From Halomonas citrativorans (GTDB taxonomy: Bacteria; Pseudomonadota; Gammaproteobacteria; Pseudomonadales; Halomonadaceae), in the NCBI RefSeq assembly GCF_900163645.1, contig NZ_FUKM01000014.1, forward strand, positions 1 to 64,000: 64,000 bases of DNA. Reading direction: 5' to 3'. The notes under the pieces are model-generated. The model ran no database searches and was not told the origin of the DNA. It saw only the letters and a program-made list of their open reading frames with translations. Positions 49,506-59,243 of the stretch are shown here, piece after piece. The position numbers were made by a program, and so were the translations under genes. Every line of letters begins with the position of its first letter. The first letter of the stretch is position 1.

Positions 49506-49515
49506 CCACTGGCTA
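49503..49515. other. Palindrome joining the ycjF and gtsD stop codons
   Basis: tagcc-act-ggcta: the left TAG (49503-49505) is the ycjF stop, and the right cta (49513-49515) is the TAG stop of gtsD on the minus strand. The two genes are 7 bp apart. No T run, so terminator activity is doubtful. Confidence 0.6.
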
Positions 49516-50634
49516 AGCGATTCGCTGCTCGCTCACCGCGTCAAACATAATGGCTTGTTCCATATCAATACGCAGCGCCAGGCGCGCTCCGGCGACAACC
49601 GGGCATTTAGGGCCAACGCGGGCGGTGACTTCCTGCTCGCCCAGCGGCAACCGCAGCAGGATATCTGCGCCGGTCGGCTCTACCACGCTGATATTTGCGT
49701 TCAGCAGCGTGCCTTCGGCCTGCGCCGTTAAACGTACATCCTCTTCGCTAAAGTGTTCCGGGCGCAGGCCAAGAATGACCGGTTGATTAAGACGCTCGTC
49801 CATACCGGGCGTCGCACGGCTTTCAGGCCAGGGAAGCAGCAGATCTATCTCACCTGGCGTTGTAATTCGCAGCTGGTAGCGGCCGTTCTCTTTTTCCAGC
49901 ATCGCGCGAATAAAGTTCATGGAGGGCGACCCCATAAAGCCCGCCACAAACATATCGACCGGGTTGTTATAAACCTCATCAGGGCTGCCAAGCTGCAGGA
50001 TATTGCCGTCACGCATGACGGCAATGCAGTCGGCCAGCGTCATCGCCTCTACCTGGTCGTGGGTGACATAAACAATCGTGGTGCCCAGGCGCTGGTGAAG
50101 CTTTTTGATCTCGGTGCGCATATCAACGCGCAGCTTGGCGTCCAGGTTGGAAAGCGGTTCATCGAACAGATAAACCTTGGGCTCACGCGCCAGCGCCCGC
50201 CCCATCGCCACCCGCTGGCGCTGCCCGCCGGAAAGCTGGGCAGGCTTGCGCTCCAGCAAGTGAGTGATTTGTAGTAAGTCTGCCACGCGCTCTACCGAGG
50301 CTTCCCGTTCGGCTTTGGGCACTTTACGCATCTCTAACCCGAAGCTGATGTTCTGGCGCACGGTCATGCTTGGATAAAGCGCATAGGACTGAAACACCAT
50401 GGCGATATCGCGCTCGGCAGGCGTTTTAAAGGTGACGTCTTCGCCATCAATATAAATATTGCCGCTGGTCACCGGCTCAAGCCCGGCAATCGCGTTCATT
50501 AGCGTGGACTTGCCGCAGCCAGAAGGTCCGACCAGAATCAAAAAATCACCGGAATTAATCGAAATACTGACGTCTTTCAGCACTCGCTCGCTGCCAAACT
50601 CTTTACGAACGTTGCGAATTTCTAATGTTGACAT
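49513..50634 (-). CDS. gtsD: Glucose ABC transporter ATP-binding protein GtsD (UgpC/MalK family)
   Basis: A 373-residue ATPase that energises the GtsBC permease. Walker A is GPSGCGKST near residues 36-44, the signature LSGGQRQ lies near 133, Walker B YLFDEPLSNLD follows, and the C-terminal OB-type regulatory domain (230-370) marks the carbohydrate CUT1 subclass. The ATG at 50634 is the first ATG; a GTG lies 3 codons upstream. Last gene of gtsABCD, 38 bp after gtsC. Confidence 0.9.
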   Translation of the reverse strand: MSTLEIRNVRKEFGSERVLKDVSISINSGDFLILVGPSGCGKSTLMNAIAGLEPVTSGNIYIDGEDVTFKTPAERDIAMVFQSYALYPSMTVRQNISFGLEMRKVPKAEREASVERVADLLQITHLLERKPAQLSGGQRQRVAMGRALAREPKVYLFDEPLSNLDAKLRVDMRTEIKKLHQRLGTTIVYVTHDQVEAMTLADCIAVMRDGNILQLGSPDEVYNNPVDMFVAGFMGSPSMNFIRAMLEKENGRYQLRITTPGEIDLLLPWPESRATPGMDERLNQPVILGLRPEHFSEEDVRLTAQAEGTLLNANISVVEPTGADILLRLPLGEQEVTARVGPKCPVVAGARLALRIDMEQAIMFDAVSEQRIA

Positions 50635-50672
50635 AAAAAACACCCTGCTTTGTTATCAGGCTCTTCTCACAA

Positions 50673-51551
50673 CTAGCCTTTGACGGAACCGGCGGTTAAC
50701 CCACGCACGAAGTATTTGCCTGCCAGTACGTACACCACCAGGGTGGGTAGCGCTGCGATCATCGCTGCTGCCATATCGACGTTATATTCACGTACGCCGG
50801 TAGAGGTGTTGACGAGATTATTAAGCGCCACGGTCACGGGCTGAGTGTTGTGGGCCGAAAAGGCCACGCCAAACAAAAAGTCATTCCAGATTTGAGTGAA
50901 CTGCCAAATCACCGAGACGACAATGATCGGCGCAGAAACCGGCAGCAGGATTCGCCAGAAAATGCGGAAGAACCCGGCGCCGTCCAACTTCGCAGCCGAC
51001 ACAAGCTCGTTAGGAATACCCACATAAAAGTTACGGAAGAAGAGCGTGGTAAACGCAATACCAAACACCACATGCACCAGTATCAAGCCAGCACGTGAGC
51101 TGGAAATGCCCAGCCAACCCAGGGTTTGCGCCATGGGCAGCAACACCACCTGGAAGGGAATGAAGCAGCCGAACAGCATTAACGCAAACACCAATTCGGA
51201 TCCCTTAAAGCGCCATTTGGTGAGCGCGTAGCCATTAAGGGCGCCGACGGTGGTTGAGATCAATACCGCGGGAATAACAATTGCAAAGGAGTTCCAGAAA
51301 TAACCGCCGACGCCATCGCAGCGCATACCGGTACAGGCTTCTCCCCAGGCTTTTGTCCAGGGCGCGAGCGTCGGATTTTGTGGCCACGATAAAAGTGTTC
51401 CGGCGCTGATTTCACTTAGCGGCTTCACCGAGGTCATCAGCATCACGATAAGCGGCAGGATATAAAACAGGGCAGCAAGAATCAGCACGCCATACAGCAC
51501 AACACGACCCAACCGTGCCGCGAAGGTTTGGCGACGAATGACATTATCCAT
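50673..51551 (-). CDS. gtsC: Glucose ABC transporter permease GtsC
   Basis: A 292-residue inner-membrane permease of the CUT1 family, six predicted membrane segments. The EAA-like loop that contacts the ATPase (ELVSAAKLDGAGFFRIFWRI) is near residues 185-205. It overlaps the end of gtsB by 8 bp and pairs with it. Confidence 0.9.
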   Translation of the reverse strand: MDNVIRRQTFAARLGRVVLYGVLILAALFYILPLIVMLMTSVKPLSEISAGTLLSWPQNPTLAPWTKAWGEACTGMRCDGVGGYFWNSFAIVIPAVLISTTVGALNGYALTKWRFKGSELVFALMLFGCFIPFQVVLLPMAQTLGWLGISSSRAGLILVHVVFGIAFTTLFFRNFYVGIPNELVSAAKLDGAGFFRIFWRILLPVSAPIIVVSVIWQFTQIWNDFLFGVAFSAHNTQPVTVALNNLVNTSTGVREYNVDMAAAMIAALPTLVVYVLAGKYFVRGLTAGSVKG

Positions 51552-52470
51552 GCTTACGGCTCCTTAATTCGGAGTAGAGATAAGGAATCAAAATCGCCAG
51601 CACGCCCCCGAGCATGAGCATGGCACTCGCAGACCCCAAGCCAATCTGGGCGCGATTAAACGCGTGGGCATACATAAAGGTGGCCGGTAAGTCGGTCGCG
51701 TACCCAGGCCCGCCGCCGGTCAGTGCAATTACCAGGTCAAAACTTTTGATCGCTATATGCGCCAAAATCATTACGGCACTAAATACCACCGGGCGCAGGC
51801 AGGGCATCACCACACGCCAGTAAATGCGCGGCAGGTTTGCACCATCTAACTGAGCCGCTTTGACAATGCTGTCGTCGATGCCGCGCAACCCGGCCAGGAA
51901 CAACGCCATGACAAACCCGGATGCCTGCCATACGGCAGCAATGACCAGCGTGTAGATCGCCATATCCGGGTCAATAATCCAGTCAAAGCGAAAGGACTCA
52001 AAACCCCAGCTCTGCACCATCGCTTGAATACCCAGCTGCGGGTTAAGCAACCACTTCCACACCACGCCAGTGACGATGAATGACAGCGCCATAGGGTAGA
52101 GATAAATGGTGCGCAGTGCGCCTTCCTGGCGAATTTTTTGATCCAGTAAAATGGCCAAAAACGCACCGATCACCAGACAAATGGCCACAAACAGCACGCC
52201 AAATATCATCAAGTTAGTGGAGGCAACCCACCAGCGATCATTCGCCATTAAACGGGCATATTGGCCAAAACCTACAAAATCGTAGCTGGGCAGCATGCGC
52301 GAGCTGGTCAACGAGAGCACGAAGGTCCACAGCATAAAGCCGTAAACAAAAAACAGCGAAATCGCTACCGACGGCGCCAACACCAGGCGCGGAAGCCACG
52401 CCTGCAAACCACCAGAAGATGTTGACCGCTTGGCACCAGGCCCTAAGCGCAGCGCAGAGGTATTTTTCAT
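51544..52470 (-). CDS. gtsB: Glucose ABC transporter permease GtsB
   Basis: A 308-residue permease with a hydrophilic N-terminal segment (about 25 residues) and six or more membrane spans. The EAA-like loop is SIVKAAQLDGANLPRIYWRV near residues 206-225. It starts 135 bp after gtsA; the gap contains a strong hairpin. The last codons overlap gtsC. Confidence 0.9.
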   Translation of the reverse strand: MKNTSALRLGPGAKRSTSSGGLQAWLPRLVLAPSVAISLFFVYGFMLWTFVLSLTSSRMLPSYDFVGFGQYARLMANDRWWVASTNLMIFGVLFVAICLVIGAFLAILLDQKIRQEGALRTIYLYPMALSFIVTGVVWKWLLNPQLGIQAMVQSWGFESFRFDWIIDPDMAIYTLVIAAVWQASGFVMALFLAGLRGIDDSIVKAAQLDGANLPRIYWRVVMPCLRPVVFSAVMILAHIAIKSFDLVIALTGGGPGYATDLPATFMYAHAFNRAQIGLGSASAMLMLGGVLAILIPYLYSELRSRKHG

Positions 52471-52516
52471 GGGGAGGTAACTCTTATAAAAAGAAGTGGC
52501 TTACCCGTAAACTCAA

Positions 52517-52537
52517 GCGCCGCCGTTGCGGCGGCGC
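52517..52537 (-). promoter_or_regulatory. GC-rich hairpin between gtsA and gtsB
   Basis: gcgccgccg (52517-52525) pairs perfectly with cggcggcgc (52529-52537) around a 3-nt loop. It follows gtsA in the direction of transcription. No T run adjoins it, so it more likely protects the gtsA 3' end or attenuates than terminates fully. Such stems commonly keep binding-protein mRNA in excess over permease mRNA. Confidence 0.6.
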
Positions 52538-52605
52538 CCTACAGCATTTCCTGGCGGTATTGCCTGCCCCCTACCTGAGCCAGGCTAAGCCAAGCGAAAA
52601 GTGCG

Positions 52606-53865
52606 TTAGAATGAGGCCGCTTGCGCTGCGCTCACCATACGTTCAGCGGCTTCTTCAGCGGTCATATCAGCGCTATTGAAGTAGTTAGTTACTACGTCAA
52701 AAATAGCCCCTTGTACATCCGCACGAACGGCCATGCCGTGCGCCATACTGGGCACTAAACCGCCCTCTTCAGCGGTGCGCTGAAAATCGGCCAGCGACTG
52801 CTGGGCACAGCTATCGAACTCGCTCATCTCCAGATCAGGACGCGCTGGGATTGAGCCTTTCGCCAGGTTGAAGGCTTCCTGGAAAGTAGGTTCAAGTACC
52901 AAACGTGCCAATGCCTGTTGTGCCTCACGCTCGCCGTCATCCGTCACCCGGAACATGGCTAGACTATCAATGTTGAAGGTAAATGCGTCTTCAGTGCCGG
53001 GTGCCGCTGCACACAGATAGTCTTCACCGGCTGTCAGCCCCGCCGCGGTAAACTCTCCTTTGGCCCAGTCACCCATCAACTGCATGCCTGCCGCGCCTTC
53101 AATCACCATCGCAGTGGCAATATTCCAGTCACGTCCAGGCATACCTTCATCCATTAGCTCACGCAGACGCTTGAAGTCTTCCAGCGACTCGATCATTTGA
53201 TCGCCGCCCAGCGCTTCCGGATCTAAATCCACCAACGCCGCTTGGTAAAACTCACTGCCTTGACCACCTAATAACACGCTTTCAAATACCGTAGCGTCTT
53301 GCCAGGCTTGGCCACCGTGCGCCAGCGGCACAAAGCCCGCCTCGCGAATGGCCTCTCCTGCGACAAACAGTTCATCCAGCGTCGTTGGCATTTCAACCCC
53401 AGCGGCGTCCAGCACTTCGGGGTTGGCCCATAGCCAGTTCACCCGATGGACGTTAGCAGGTACCGCCACATACTGACCGTCATAGCGCATGATATTGGCG
53501 ACAACCTCAGGCAGCAGTTCATCCCAGCCTTCGGCGCCCGCGACGTCATCAAGATTACCTAACAGACCCAGCTCGCCCCACTCCTGGATTTCAGGCCCCT
53601 TGATTTGAGCTGCTGAGGGAGGATTGCCGGACATGGCACGCGACTTGAGCACTGTCATCGCCGTTTCACCACCGCCCCCGGCGACAGCAAAATCCTGCCA
53701 GCCGTAGCCTTCAGCTTCCATTAGCTCTTTAAGCACGTTGGCAGCGCGAGCTTCGCCACCGGAAGTCCACCAGTGAAGTACTTCGACTTCTTCGGCATGA
53801 GCTGTCGCGGCAAGTGTAGCCCCGGCTAAGGCGAGGGCGAGGGTGGTTTTCTTAAACATCGGCAT
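52606..53865 (-). CDS. gtsA: Glucose ABC transporter substrate-binding protein GtsA
   Basis: A 419-residue periplasmic binding protein. Signal peptide: MPMFKKTTLALALAGATLAA with cleavage after AHA. The mature N-terminus EVEVLHWWTSGGEA and the segment VAGGGGETAMTVLKSRAMSGNPPSAAQIKG are those of Pseudomonas GtsA, the glucose/mannose-binding component. aggag precedes the ATG. First gene of gtsABCD and downstream of its likely regulators on the same strand. The glucose specificity is inferred from family resemblance. Confidence 0.92.
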   Translation of the reverse strand: MPMFKKTTLALALAGATLAATAHAEEVEVLHWWTSGGEARAANVLKELMEAEGYGWQDFAVAGGGGETAMTVLKSRAMSGNPPSAAQIKGPEIQEWGELGLLGNLDDVAGAEGWDELLPEVVANIMRYDGQYVAVPANVHRVNWLWANPEVLDAAGVEMPTTLDELFVAGEAIREAGFVPLAHGGQAWQDATVFESVLLGGQGSEFYQAALVDLDPEALGGDQMIESLEDFKRLRELMDEGMPGRDWNIATAMVIEGAAGMQLMGDWAKGEFTAAGLTAGEDYLCAAAPGTEDAFTFNIDSLAMFRVTDDGEREAQQALARLVLEPTFQEAFNLAKGSIPARPDLEMSEFDSCAQQSLADFQRTAEEGGLVPSMAHGMAVRADVQGAIFDVVTNYFNSADMTAEEAAERMVSAAQAASF

Positions 53866-53976
53866 TGCGTCGCTCCTGATATTGTTATTGTCCTCTCGGA
53901 CGTTCGGCCTTTAGAAGGTTACTCCAGGAAAAGCAGCAACGTGAGTTACCGAGTGCTGCATAGTGTTGGAGGTTTA

Positions 53977-55476
53977 TTACAAACCCGTAATAGTTTCCTG
54001 ACGCGGTAGCGTAAGGGTCACGATTAAGCCTTGTTCAGCATGGTTGGCGAGCTGAATATTGCCACCGTGTGCCCGGGCGATATGCTTGGCAATGCCTAAT
54101 CCCAGGCCACTACCACCGGTATGGCGGCTACGTGAAGGCTCCAGCCTTACAAAGGGCGAAAACACGCGTTCTAACTGCTCTTCAGGAATGCCCGGGCCGT
54201 AATCGCGTATCTGTAAGGTGACGCTTTCCTCCTCATTAAACAGATAGATATCCGCCTGCTTACCGTAAAAAATCGCGTTCTCAAGTAAATTGGCCAGGCA
54301 GCGCTTCAGCGCTAGAGGCTTGGCAACAATCGGCGCGATGTTGACGGCACTCTGGCGCTCAATCTTGACCTCCCCACCTTGCAAGCTAAGCGCCTCAGCC
54401 AGCTCGTCAAGCAGTTGCTCCAGGGAGACAGGCACGGGTTCTTCATGCAGGTCCAGCCCTTTTACCGATGCCAGTGCCCCTTTTACCAAACTATCCAATT
54501 CGTCCAGAGAAGCACAAAAACGCTCACGCTGGAGCGTGTCATCCAGCATCTCGGCACGCAGGCGCATGCGGGTGATCGGTGTTTTTAGGTCATGAGAAAT
54601 AGCTGAGAACAGCCGCTCGCGCTCCTCAATCTGCTCGCGTATGCGTCGCTGCATTCGATTAAACGCAATGGCAGTGGCCGCCACCTCTTTGGGGCCGCTC
54701 TCCTTTAAGGGTGGGATATCAAGGTCATCCCCCAACTGCCTGGCCGCACGTGAAAGCCGTGCCAGTGGCCGGGTCACGCTGGTAATGCCCAGCAACGAAA
54801 GCGCCAGCACGCTTAGCAGCACCAAAAGGCCTACCAACAAGCGCTCTTCAGAAAGCCAGCGATAGCCGCTAAAAATATCAGGCACACCCAGGAGCGTGGC
54901 AACGTAGAGCCAGGTGCCGGGTGAAAGCTCTAACTGTACGACTAAAATGGGCGGCGATAGCGGCGCCATCATCAGGCTGTGCTGCCCCCAGCGGGGCGGC
55001 AAGTCATAAAGCAGCACCTCGTTATTGAGTACGCGCAGATTTTCCGGACGCGAAAATTCGACAACGACATCGTCAATATTAAGCTCGCGAGTGAGCACCG
55101 AACGTACGTTGTTAACGACAACTTCTTTTTCCAGCCCCGAGCCAATATCGTTGACCATGAGCCGGCGCTCGTTAACGCTCACAAAAAACCGCGTTCCGCC
55201 CATATTGCGTAACTGATCCAGCACAATATGGCGGTATTCAACGGGTAGCGAGCGGAAGAACCGCATGGTGGAGGCGATGCTAAAGGCCATGTTAGTGGAC
55301 AGCTCATCAAGCTGAGCCAAATGGCTGGATCGTACCTGAGAACTCCAAAGCGCATAGCTGGCGCCTTGAGCCACCAGCACCCCAGTGATCATGATAATGA
55401 CAAAGCGCCCGCGCAGAGAAGCGGGCAGCCAGCGGGCCAGCCTACGCCTAATGCCTCTCCATCCTGCCGCTTTCAC
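53977..55476 (-). CDS. Sensor histidine kinase, GltS/GtrS-like
   Basis: A 499-residue membrane kinase. A membrane segment (FVIIMITGVLVAQGASYALW) follows the basic N-terminus, a periplasmic sensor region of about 170 residues follows, then a second membrane segment (LLVGLLVLLSVLALSLLGI), a HAMP linker, the H box FSAISHDLKTPITRM (His near 295), and the ATPase N box NLLENAIFYG and G boxes GPGIP and GSGLGLGIAK. Its GTG start overlaps the response-regulator stop (GTGA). Adjacent gts genes suggest it senses glucose or a periplasmic oxidation product such as 2-ketogluconate or gluconate; that is inferred from the Pseudomonas GtrS system. Confidence 0.9.
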   Translation of the reverse strand: MKAAGWRGIRRRLARWLPASLRGRFVIIMITGVLVAQGASYALWSSQVRSSHLAQLDELSTNMAFSIASTMRFFRSLPVEYRHIVLDQLRNMGGTRFFVSVNERRLMVNDIGSGLEKEVVVNNVRSVLTRELNIDDVVVEFSRPENLRVLNNEVLLYDLPPRWGQHSLMMAPLSPPILVVQLELSPGTWLYVATLLGVPDIFSGYRWLSEERLLVGLLVLLSVLALSLLGITSVTRPLARLSRAARQLGDDLDIPPLKESGPKEVAATAIAFNRMQRRIREQIEERERLFSAISHDLKTPITRMRLRAEMLDDTLQRERFCASLDELDSLVKGALASVKGLDLHEEPVPVSLEQLLDELAEALSLQGGEVKIERQSAVNIAPIVAKPLALKRCLANLLENAIFYGKQADIYLFNEEESVTLQIRDYGPGIPEEQLERVFSPFVRLEPSRSRHTGGSGLGLGIAKHIARAHGGNIQLANHAEQGLIVTLTLPRQETITGL

Positions 55477-56198
55477 GTTAGTGCATCTACCTGGGCGGTT
55501 AACACATAGCCCGCCCCTCGCACCGTGCGGATCAGTTGCGAGTGCTGAGCATCTTCGCCCAGCCGTTGGCGAAGCCGACAAACGTGAACATCAATGGAGC
55601 GATCAAGCGGCGGCGCGTCTCTCCCCCGGGTCAGCGCATAGAGGTCATCCCGCGAGAGCACCGTGGCAGGGTGTTCCAGAAACACTTGAAGTAGTTGAAA
55701 ATCGGCCCCTGAGAGCGAGGTACGCTCACCCTTCTCGTCAATCAGCTCTCGCGTCATGCGATCCAACTGCCACTGACCAAACCCCACCCAACGCGCTTGC
55801 CCTGTGGGAATAGGCGCCGCATCACTGCGCGTACGCCGCAATACCGCTTTAATACGCGCTAAAAGCTCGCGGGGGTTAAATGGCTTGCTCAGGTAGTCAT
55901 CAGCACCTAACTCCAGGCCAAGAATTCGATCAGTTTCATCAGCACTGGCCGTGAGCATAATAATCGGCACATCGCTATGCTTTCTCACGTCACGGCAGAT
56001 GGTGAAGCCGTCATCGCCGGGCAACATTAAATCGACAATCAGCAAGTCGGGAGAGCGCTCCGAGCGCAGAGCATGCAGCGCTTCGGCGCCATCGGCGGCG
56101 AAAACACGATAACCGTGGCGACCCAGGTAGTCAGCAAGCAGCTCACGAATTTCCGGATCGTCATCGACCACAATCAAGGTAGCAGCGGGTGTCGTCAT
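55473..56198 (-). CDS. gltR: OmpR-family response regulator, GltR-like
   Basis: An approximately 241-residue transcription regulator. The receiver has VVDDDPE (acidic pocket), the phospho-acceptor Asp in LLIVDLMLPG, and the conserved Thr/Lys (TAS, KPF). The C-terminal winged helix (about 140-240) ends with IRTVRGAGYVL. The start is ambiguous: ATG at 56198 gives the usual N-terminus (MTTPAATLIVVDDD), while an ATG at 56240 and a TTG at 56270 are open. No strong ribosome site was seen at any. It overlaps the kinase and precedes gtsA. Confidence 0.88.
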   Translation of the reverse strand: MTTPAATLIVVDDDPEIRELLADYLGRHGYRVFAADGAEALHALRSERSPDLLIVDLMLPGDDGFTICRDVRKHSDVPIIMLTASADETDRILGLELGADDYLSKPFNPRELLARIKAVLRRTRSDAAPIPTGQARWVGFGQWQLDRMTRELIDEKGERTSLSGADFQLLQVFLEHPATVLSRDDLYALTRGRDAPPLDRSIDVHVCRLRQRLGEDAQHSQLIRTVRGAGYVLTAQVDALT

Positions 56199-56327
56199 TG
56201 CAGCGGCTTTGGCCCTACGTTGTTGTCGTTCTGGGGCCATGATGATGGTCGAGGGGACCGGGCATCTCAAGCCCCCTTCGACTAATGATGGAACTGGCGC
56301 TAACGAATCTTCTTTTTAACGTCGCTT

Positions 56328-57125
56328 TCAGAGCGCAAACCGCTCGCGTAACAGAACGGCTACGGCCGCCTCGCCGTGGTGGCCTATCTCCCGCGCGGCG
56401 TTCAGCCTGCCGGCCATTTCTGGGTGTGAGTTAATCATGAAGTGCGGTTCGCCGACCAGACTTAGCATCTCAACGTCGTTGAGGTTGTCGCCAAAAGCGA
56501 GGCAGTCCTCAGGCGCAACCGAGAGGCGCTTGAGCAGCGCCGACAGCGCCACTCCCTTATTGACGCCTCCCGCCATAATCTCCAATGACTCGCTGGTTGA
56601 ATAGGTCACGTGAAGCGAGCCATCATTCATTTCGCGGATGGCGGTTTCGATCTTTAACAGCGCATCCGGGCGCCCGCCGTAAAGTACCTTGCCGATCCCC
56701 TCGGTAGGCATCTGCTCCGGTGGCACCACTTGGTAAACAAAGCCTGTCGTTGCATGCATTTCCAAGTGACGGGGTGACTCCGCATCAATGTACCAGGCGT
56801 CGTCCAGGTAAAGGCTTAACCGTACGTCGTCCGGGCGCGGCAATTTAATCAACGCGGCAGCCTGAGGGGATCCGACATGGTAGGCCGCCAGTAATTGATC
56901 GTTAGGGTCGTGCGTATAGGCACCGTTACTGCTGATTAAATGGATGGGAACATTGAGCTGATCTCTAAAGACACGCATATCGGCGTAGTGGCGTCCTGAT
57001 GCAAGCACCAAGTGATGCCCCTGGTTTACCAACGTTCTTAAGACCTCAATGGTATCTTCGTGCAAGCGATGGTCGCGCCCCAACAGGGTGCCATCAAGAT
57101 CAGAAGCAATCAGCCGTGGTGTCAT
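56328..57125 (-). CDS. HAD-family Cof-type sugar-phosphate phosphatase
   Basis: A 265-residue haloacid dehalogenase hydrolase. Motif I is DLDGTLLG (catalytic Asp9), motif II SSNG region, motif III KG, motif IV GDNLNDVEM near 213. The Cof/YidA cap domain is inserted in the middle. Likely a broad sugar-phosphate phosphatase; the substrate is not given by sequence. Divergent from rnb. Confidence 0.88.
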   Translation of the reverse strand: MTPRLIASDLDGTLLGRDHRLHEDTIEVLRTLVNQGHHLVLASGRHYADMRVFRDQLNVPIHLISSNGAYTHDPNDQLLAAYHVGSPQAAALIKLPRPDDVRLSLYLDDAWYIDAESPRHLEMHATTGFVYQVVPPEQMPTEGIGKVLYGGRPDALLKIETAIREMNDGSLHVTYSTSESLEIMAGGVNKGVALSALLKRLSVAPEDCLAFGDNLNDVEMLSLVGEPHFMINSHPEMAGRLNAAREIGHHGEAAVAVLLRERFAL

Positions 57126-57298
57126 AACGTGCGCTCTCCATCAATGAAACATTAGCTTAACCGATCCTCATCGGGCTATGTAACACCTTGATACTATCTA
57201 AGATACTATCTAACTAACATCAACTTCCCGGCGGATAATTGGCGCAGCCCCTGGGAATCCGTATAGTGGCAAGCTACTCTCGCCAACTGATTGATCCC

Positions 57299-59236
57299 AT
57301 GCTTCAGAATAATTCTATGCTTGCTCAGCTCAAGCAACAAATTCGTGATACCACCCCGCGCGCTGAAGGGGTGATTAAAGCCACCGAGAAAGGCTTTGGC
57401 TTTCTCGAAACCGATAACGGTGAATCCTACTTCGTGCCGCCTCCCGCGATGAAGCAGGTGATTCACGGTGACCGCGTAGAAGCGGTGATTCACGAAAACG
57501 GTGACAAGAAATCGGTTGAGCCTGAAAAGCTGATCGAAGCCGGTCTTGACCGCTTTGTGGCGCGTGTTCAAAAGCGCGAAGATCGCTTGGCCGTCGTACC
57601 TGATCACCCCTCTATTCGTAATGTGATCAAGTCACGTATCAAAAATAGCCTGGATGAAGCCAGCATTGCCGACGGTGACTGGGTGGTTGCCCGCCTGGTT
57701 CGCCATCCGCTTAAAGAGAATGACCGTGGCTTTTTTGCTCAGATTGATGAGCTGGTCGCCAAGTCGGACGACCCCGCGGTGCCGTGGCGCGTCACGCTTG
57801 CCCGTCATGCGCTGGAACAGGACTGCCCCGATGCGGGCACCGAATGGCCGCTTCACGAAGAAGGCCTGACCCGCGAAGACCTTACCGAACAGCCCTTCTT
57901 CACTATCGACGGTGAAAAAACCCGCGATATGGATGATGCGCTGCACGTAAGCAAACGCGCGGAAGGCGGCTGGCAGCTAAGCGTCGCGATTGCGGACCCC
58001 ACTGCTTATGTGGAAGAGGGCCATGCTGCTGATTTGGAAGCACGCACCCGTGCCTTCACCGTGTATCTGCCGGGCCAAAACGTGACCATGCTGCCTGAAC
58101 AGTTGGCCGATGACCTGTGTTCGCTATGGGAAGATAAAGAGCGCCCGGCGCTCGCCTGTACGCTGGTTATCAATGCCGACGGCAGCCTGGGTGACTACCG
58201 CTTCTTCGCGGCGAATGTTAAATCGCACGCCAAACTCGTGTATGACCGCGTTTCTGACTGGAGTGAGGGTCAAGGCGACTGGGCACCCGAAGAGAACATC
58301 GCCGAGCAGCTTACTGCGCTGCGTGAGTTGACCGAAGCGCGCACAGCTTGGCGCAACAAGCACGCACTTGTCTTTAAAGACCGCCCCGATTACGTTTTTG
58401 AGCTGGACGCGGCAGGCAATGTGCTGGCGATCAACACCGAAGACCGGCGTATCGCCAACCGCATGATTGAAGAGTCGATGATTGCGGCCAACGCCTGCTG
58501 CGCGGACTTCCTGGCAAGCCACATCGGTCACGGTATCTTTAACGTGCACCGTGCCTTCGAACCCGAAAAAGCCGAGGCGGCGCAAGAGTTCCTGGCAAGC
58601 CAAGAGATTACCGTTGAGCGTGAAGCGTTAACAGAACTTGATCACTACAAAGAGCTTAAGCGCGTGCTTGAGAGCCGCGATGACGCCTGGTTAGATGCCC
58701 GTCTGCGTCGTTTCCAGGGCTTTACCAGCATGTCTGCTCAGCCCGGCCCGCACTTTGGCCTTGGCTTGGCTGCTTACGCGACCTGGACATCGCCGATTCG
58801 TAAGTATGGCGATATGGTCAACCACCGCTTGATCAAGCGCGTACTGAAAAGCGAACAGGCCCCGGCAGAAGCAAGCCAGGCGCTAACCGAGCAGCTCACC
58901 GAGCGCCGCCGCCTAAACCGGATGGCCGAGCGTGATGTAAAAGACTGGCTCTACGTGCGCTTCTTAACGCCTGCGGCGCAGAACCAGGACACGTTTGAAG
59001 CCGACATTATGGCGATCAACCGTGGCGGTATGCGCGTACGCCTGATTGAGAATGGCGCCACCGCGTTTGTTCCGGCTCCCTTGATGCATAGCGACCGCGA
59101 CAAAGTGGTTATTGATGACAAAGAGGGACGCATTCAGATCGAGGGTGAAGAGCGCTATAAACTGGGCGATAGCCTGCGTGTTGCGCTGGTAGAAGCGCGT
59201 GAAGAGACCCGTTCGCTGGTGGCACGCCCCGCCTAA
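57299..59236 (+). CDS. rnb: Exoribonuclease II
   Basis: A 645-residue 3' to 5' exoribonuclease that degrades single-stranded RNA. Two cold-shock domains come first (residues 15-170), then the RNB catalytic domain with the Asp cluster DMDDALHV near 214, and a C-terminal S1 domain (about 555-640). The start MLQNNSMLAQLKQQ parallels E. coli MFQDNPLLAQLKQQ; the frame is open 20 codons further upstream without a ribosome site. Weak SD at the chosen ATG. Confidence 0.95.
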   Translation: MLQNNSMLAQLKQQIRDTTPRAEGVIKATEKGFGFLETDNGESYFVPPPAMKQVIHGDRVEAVIHENGDKKSVEPEKLIEAGLDRFVARVQKREDRLAVVPDHPSIRNVIKSRIKNSLDEASIADGDWVVARLVRHPLKENDRGFFAQIDELVAKSDDPAVPWRVTLARHALEQDCPDAGTEWPLHEEGLTREDLTEQPFFTIDGEKTRDMDDALHVSKRAEGGWQLSVAIADPTAYVEEGHAADLEARTRAFTVYLPGQNVTMLPEQLADDLCSLWEDKERPALACTLVINADGSLGDYRFFAANVKSHAKLVYDRVSDWSEGQGDWAPEENIAEQLTALRELTEARTAWRNKHALVFKDRPDYVFELDAAGNVLAINTEDRRIANRMIEESMIAANACCADFLASHIGHGIFNVHRAFEPEKAEAAQEFLASQEITVEREALTELDHYKELKRVLESRDDAWLDARLRRFQGFTSMSAQPGPHFGLGLAAYATWTSPIRKYGDMVNHRLIKRVLKSEQAPAEASQALTEQLTERRRLNRMAERDVKDWLYVRFLTPAAQNQDTFEADIMAINRGGMRVRLIENGATAFVPAPLMHSDRDKVVIDDKEGRIQIEGEERYKLGDSLRVALVEAREETRSLVARPA

Positions 59237-59243
59237 AGTGCCT

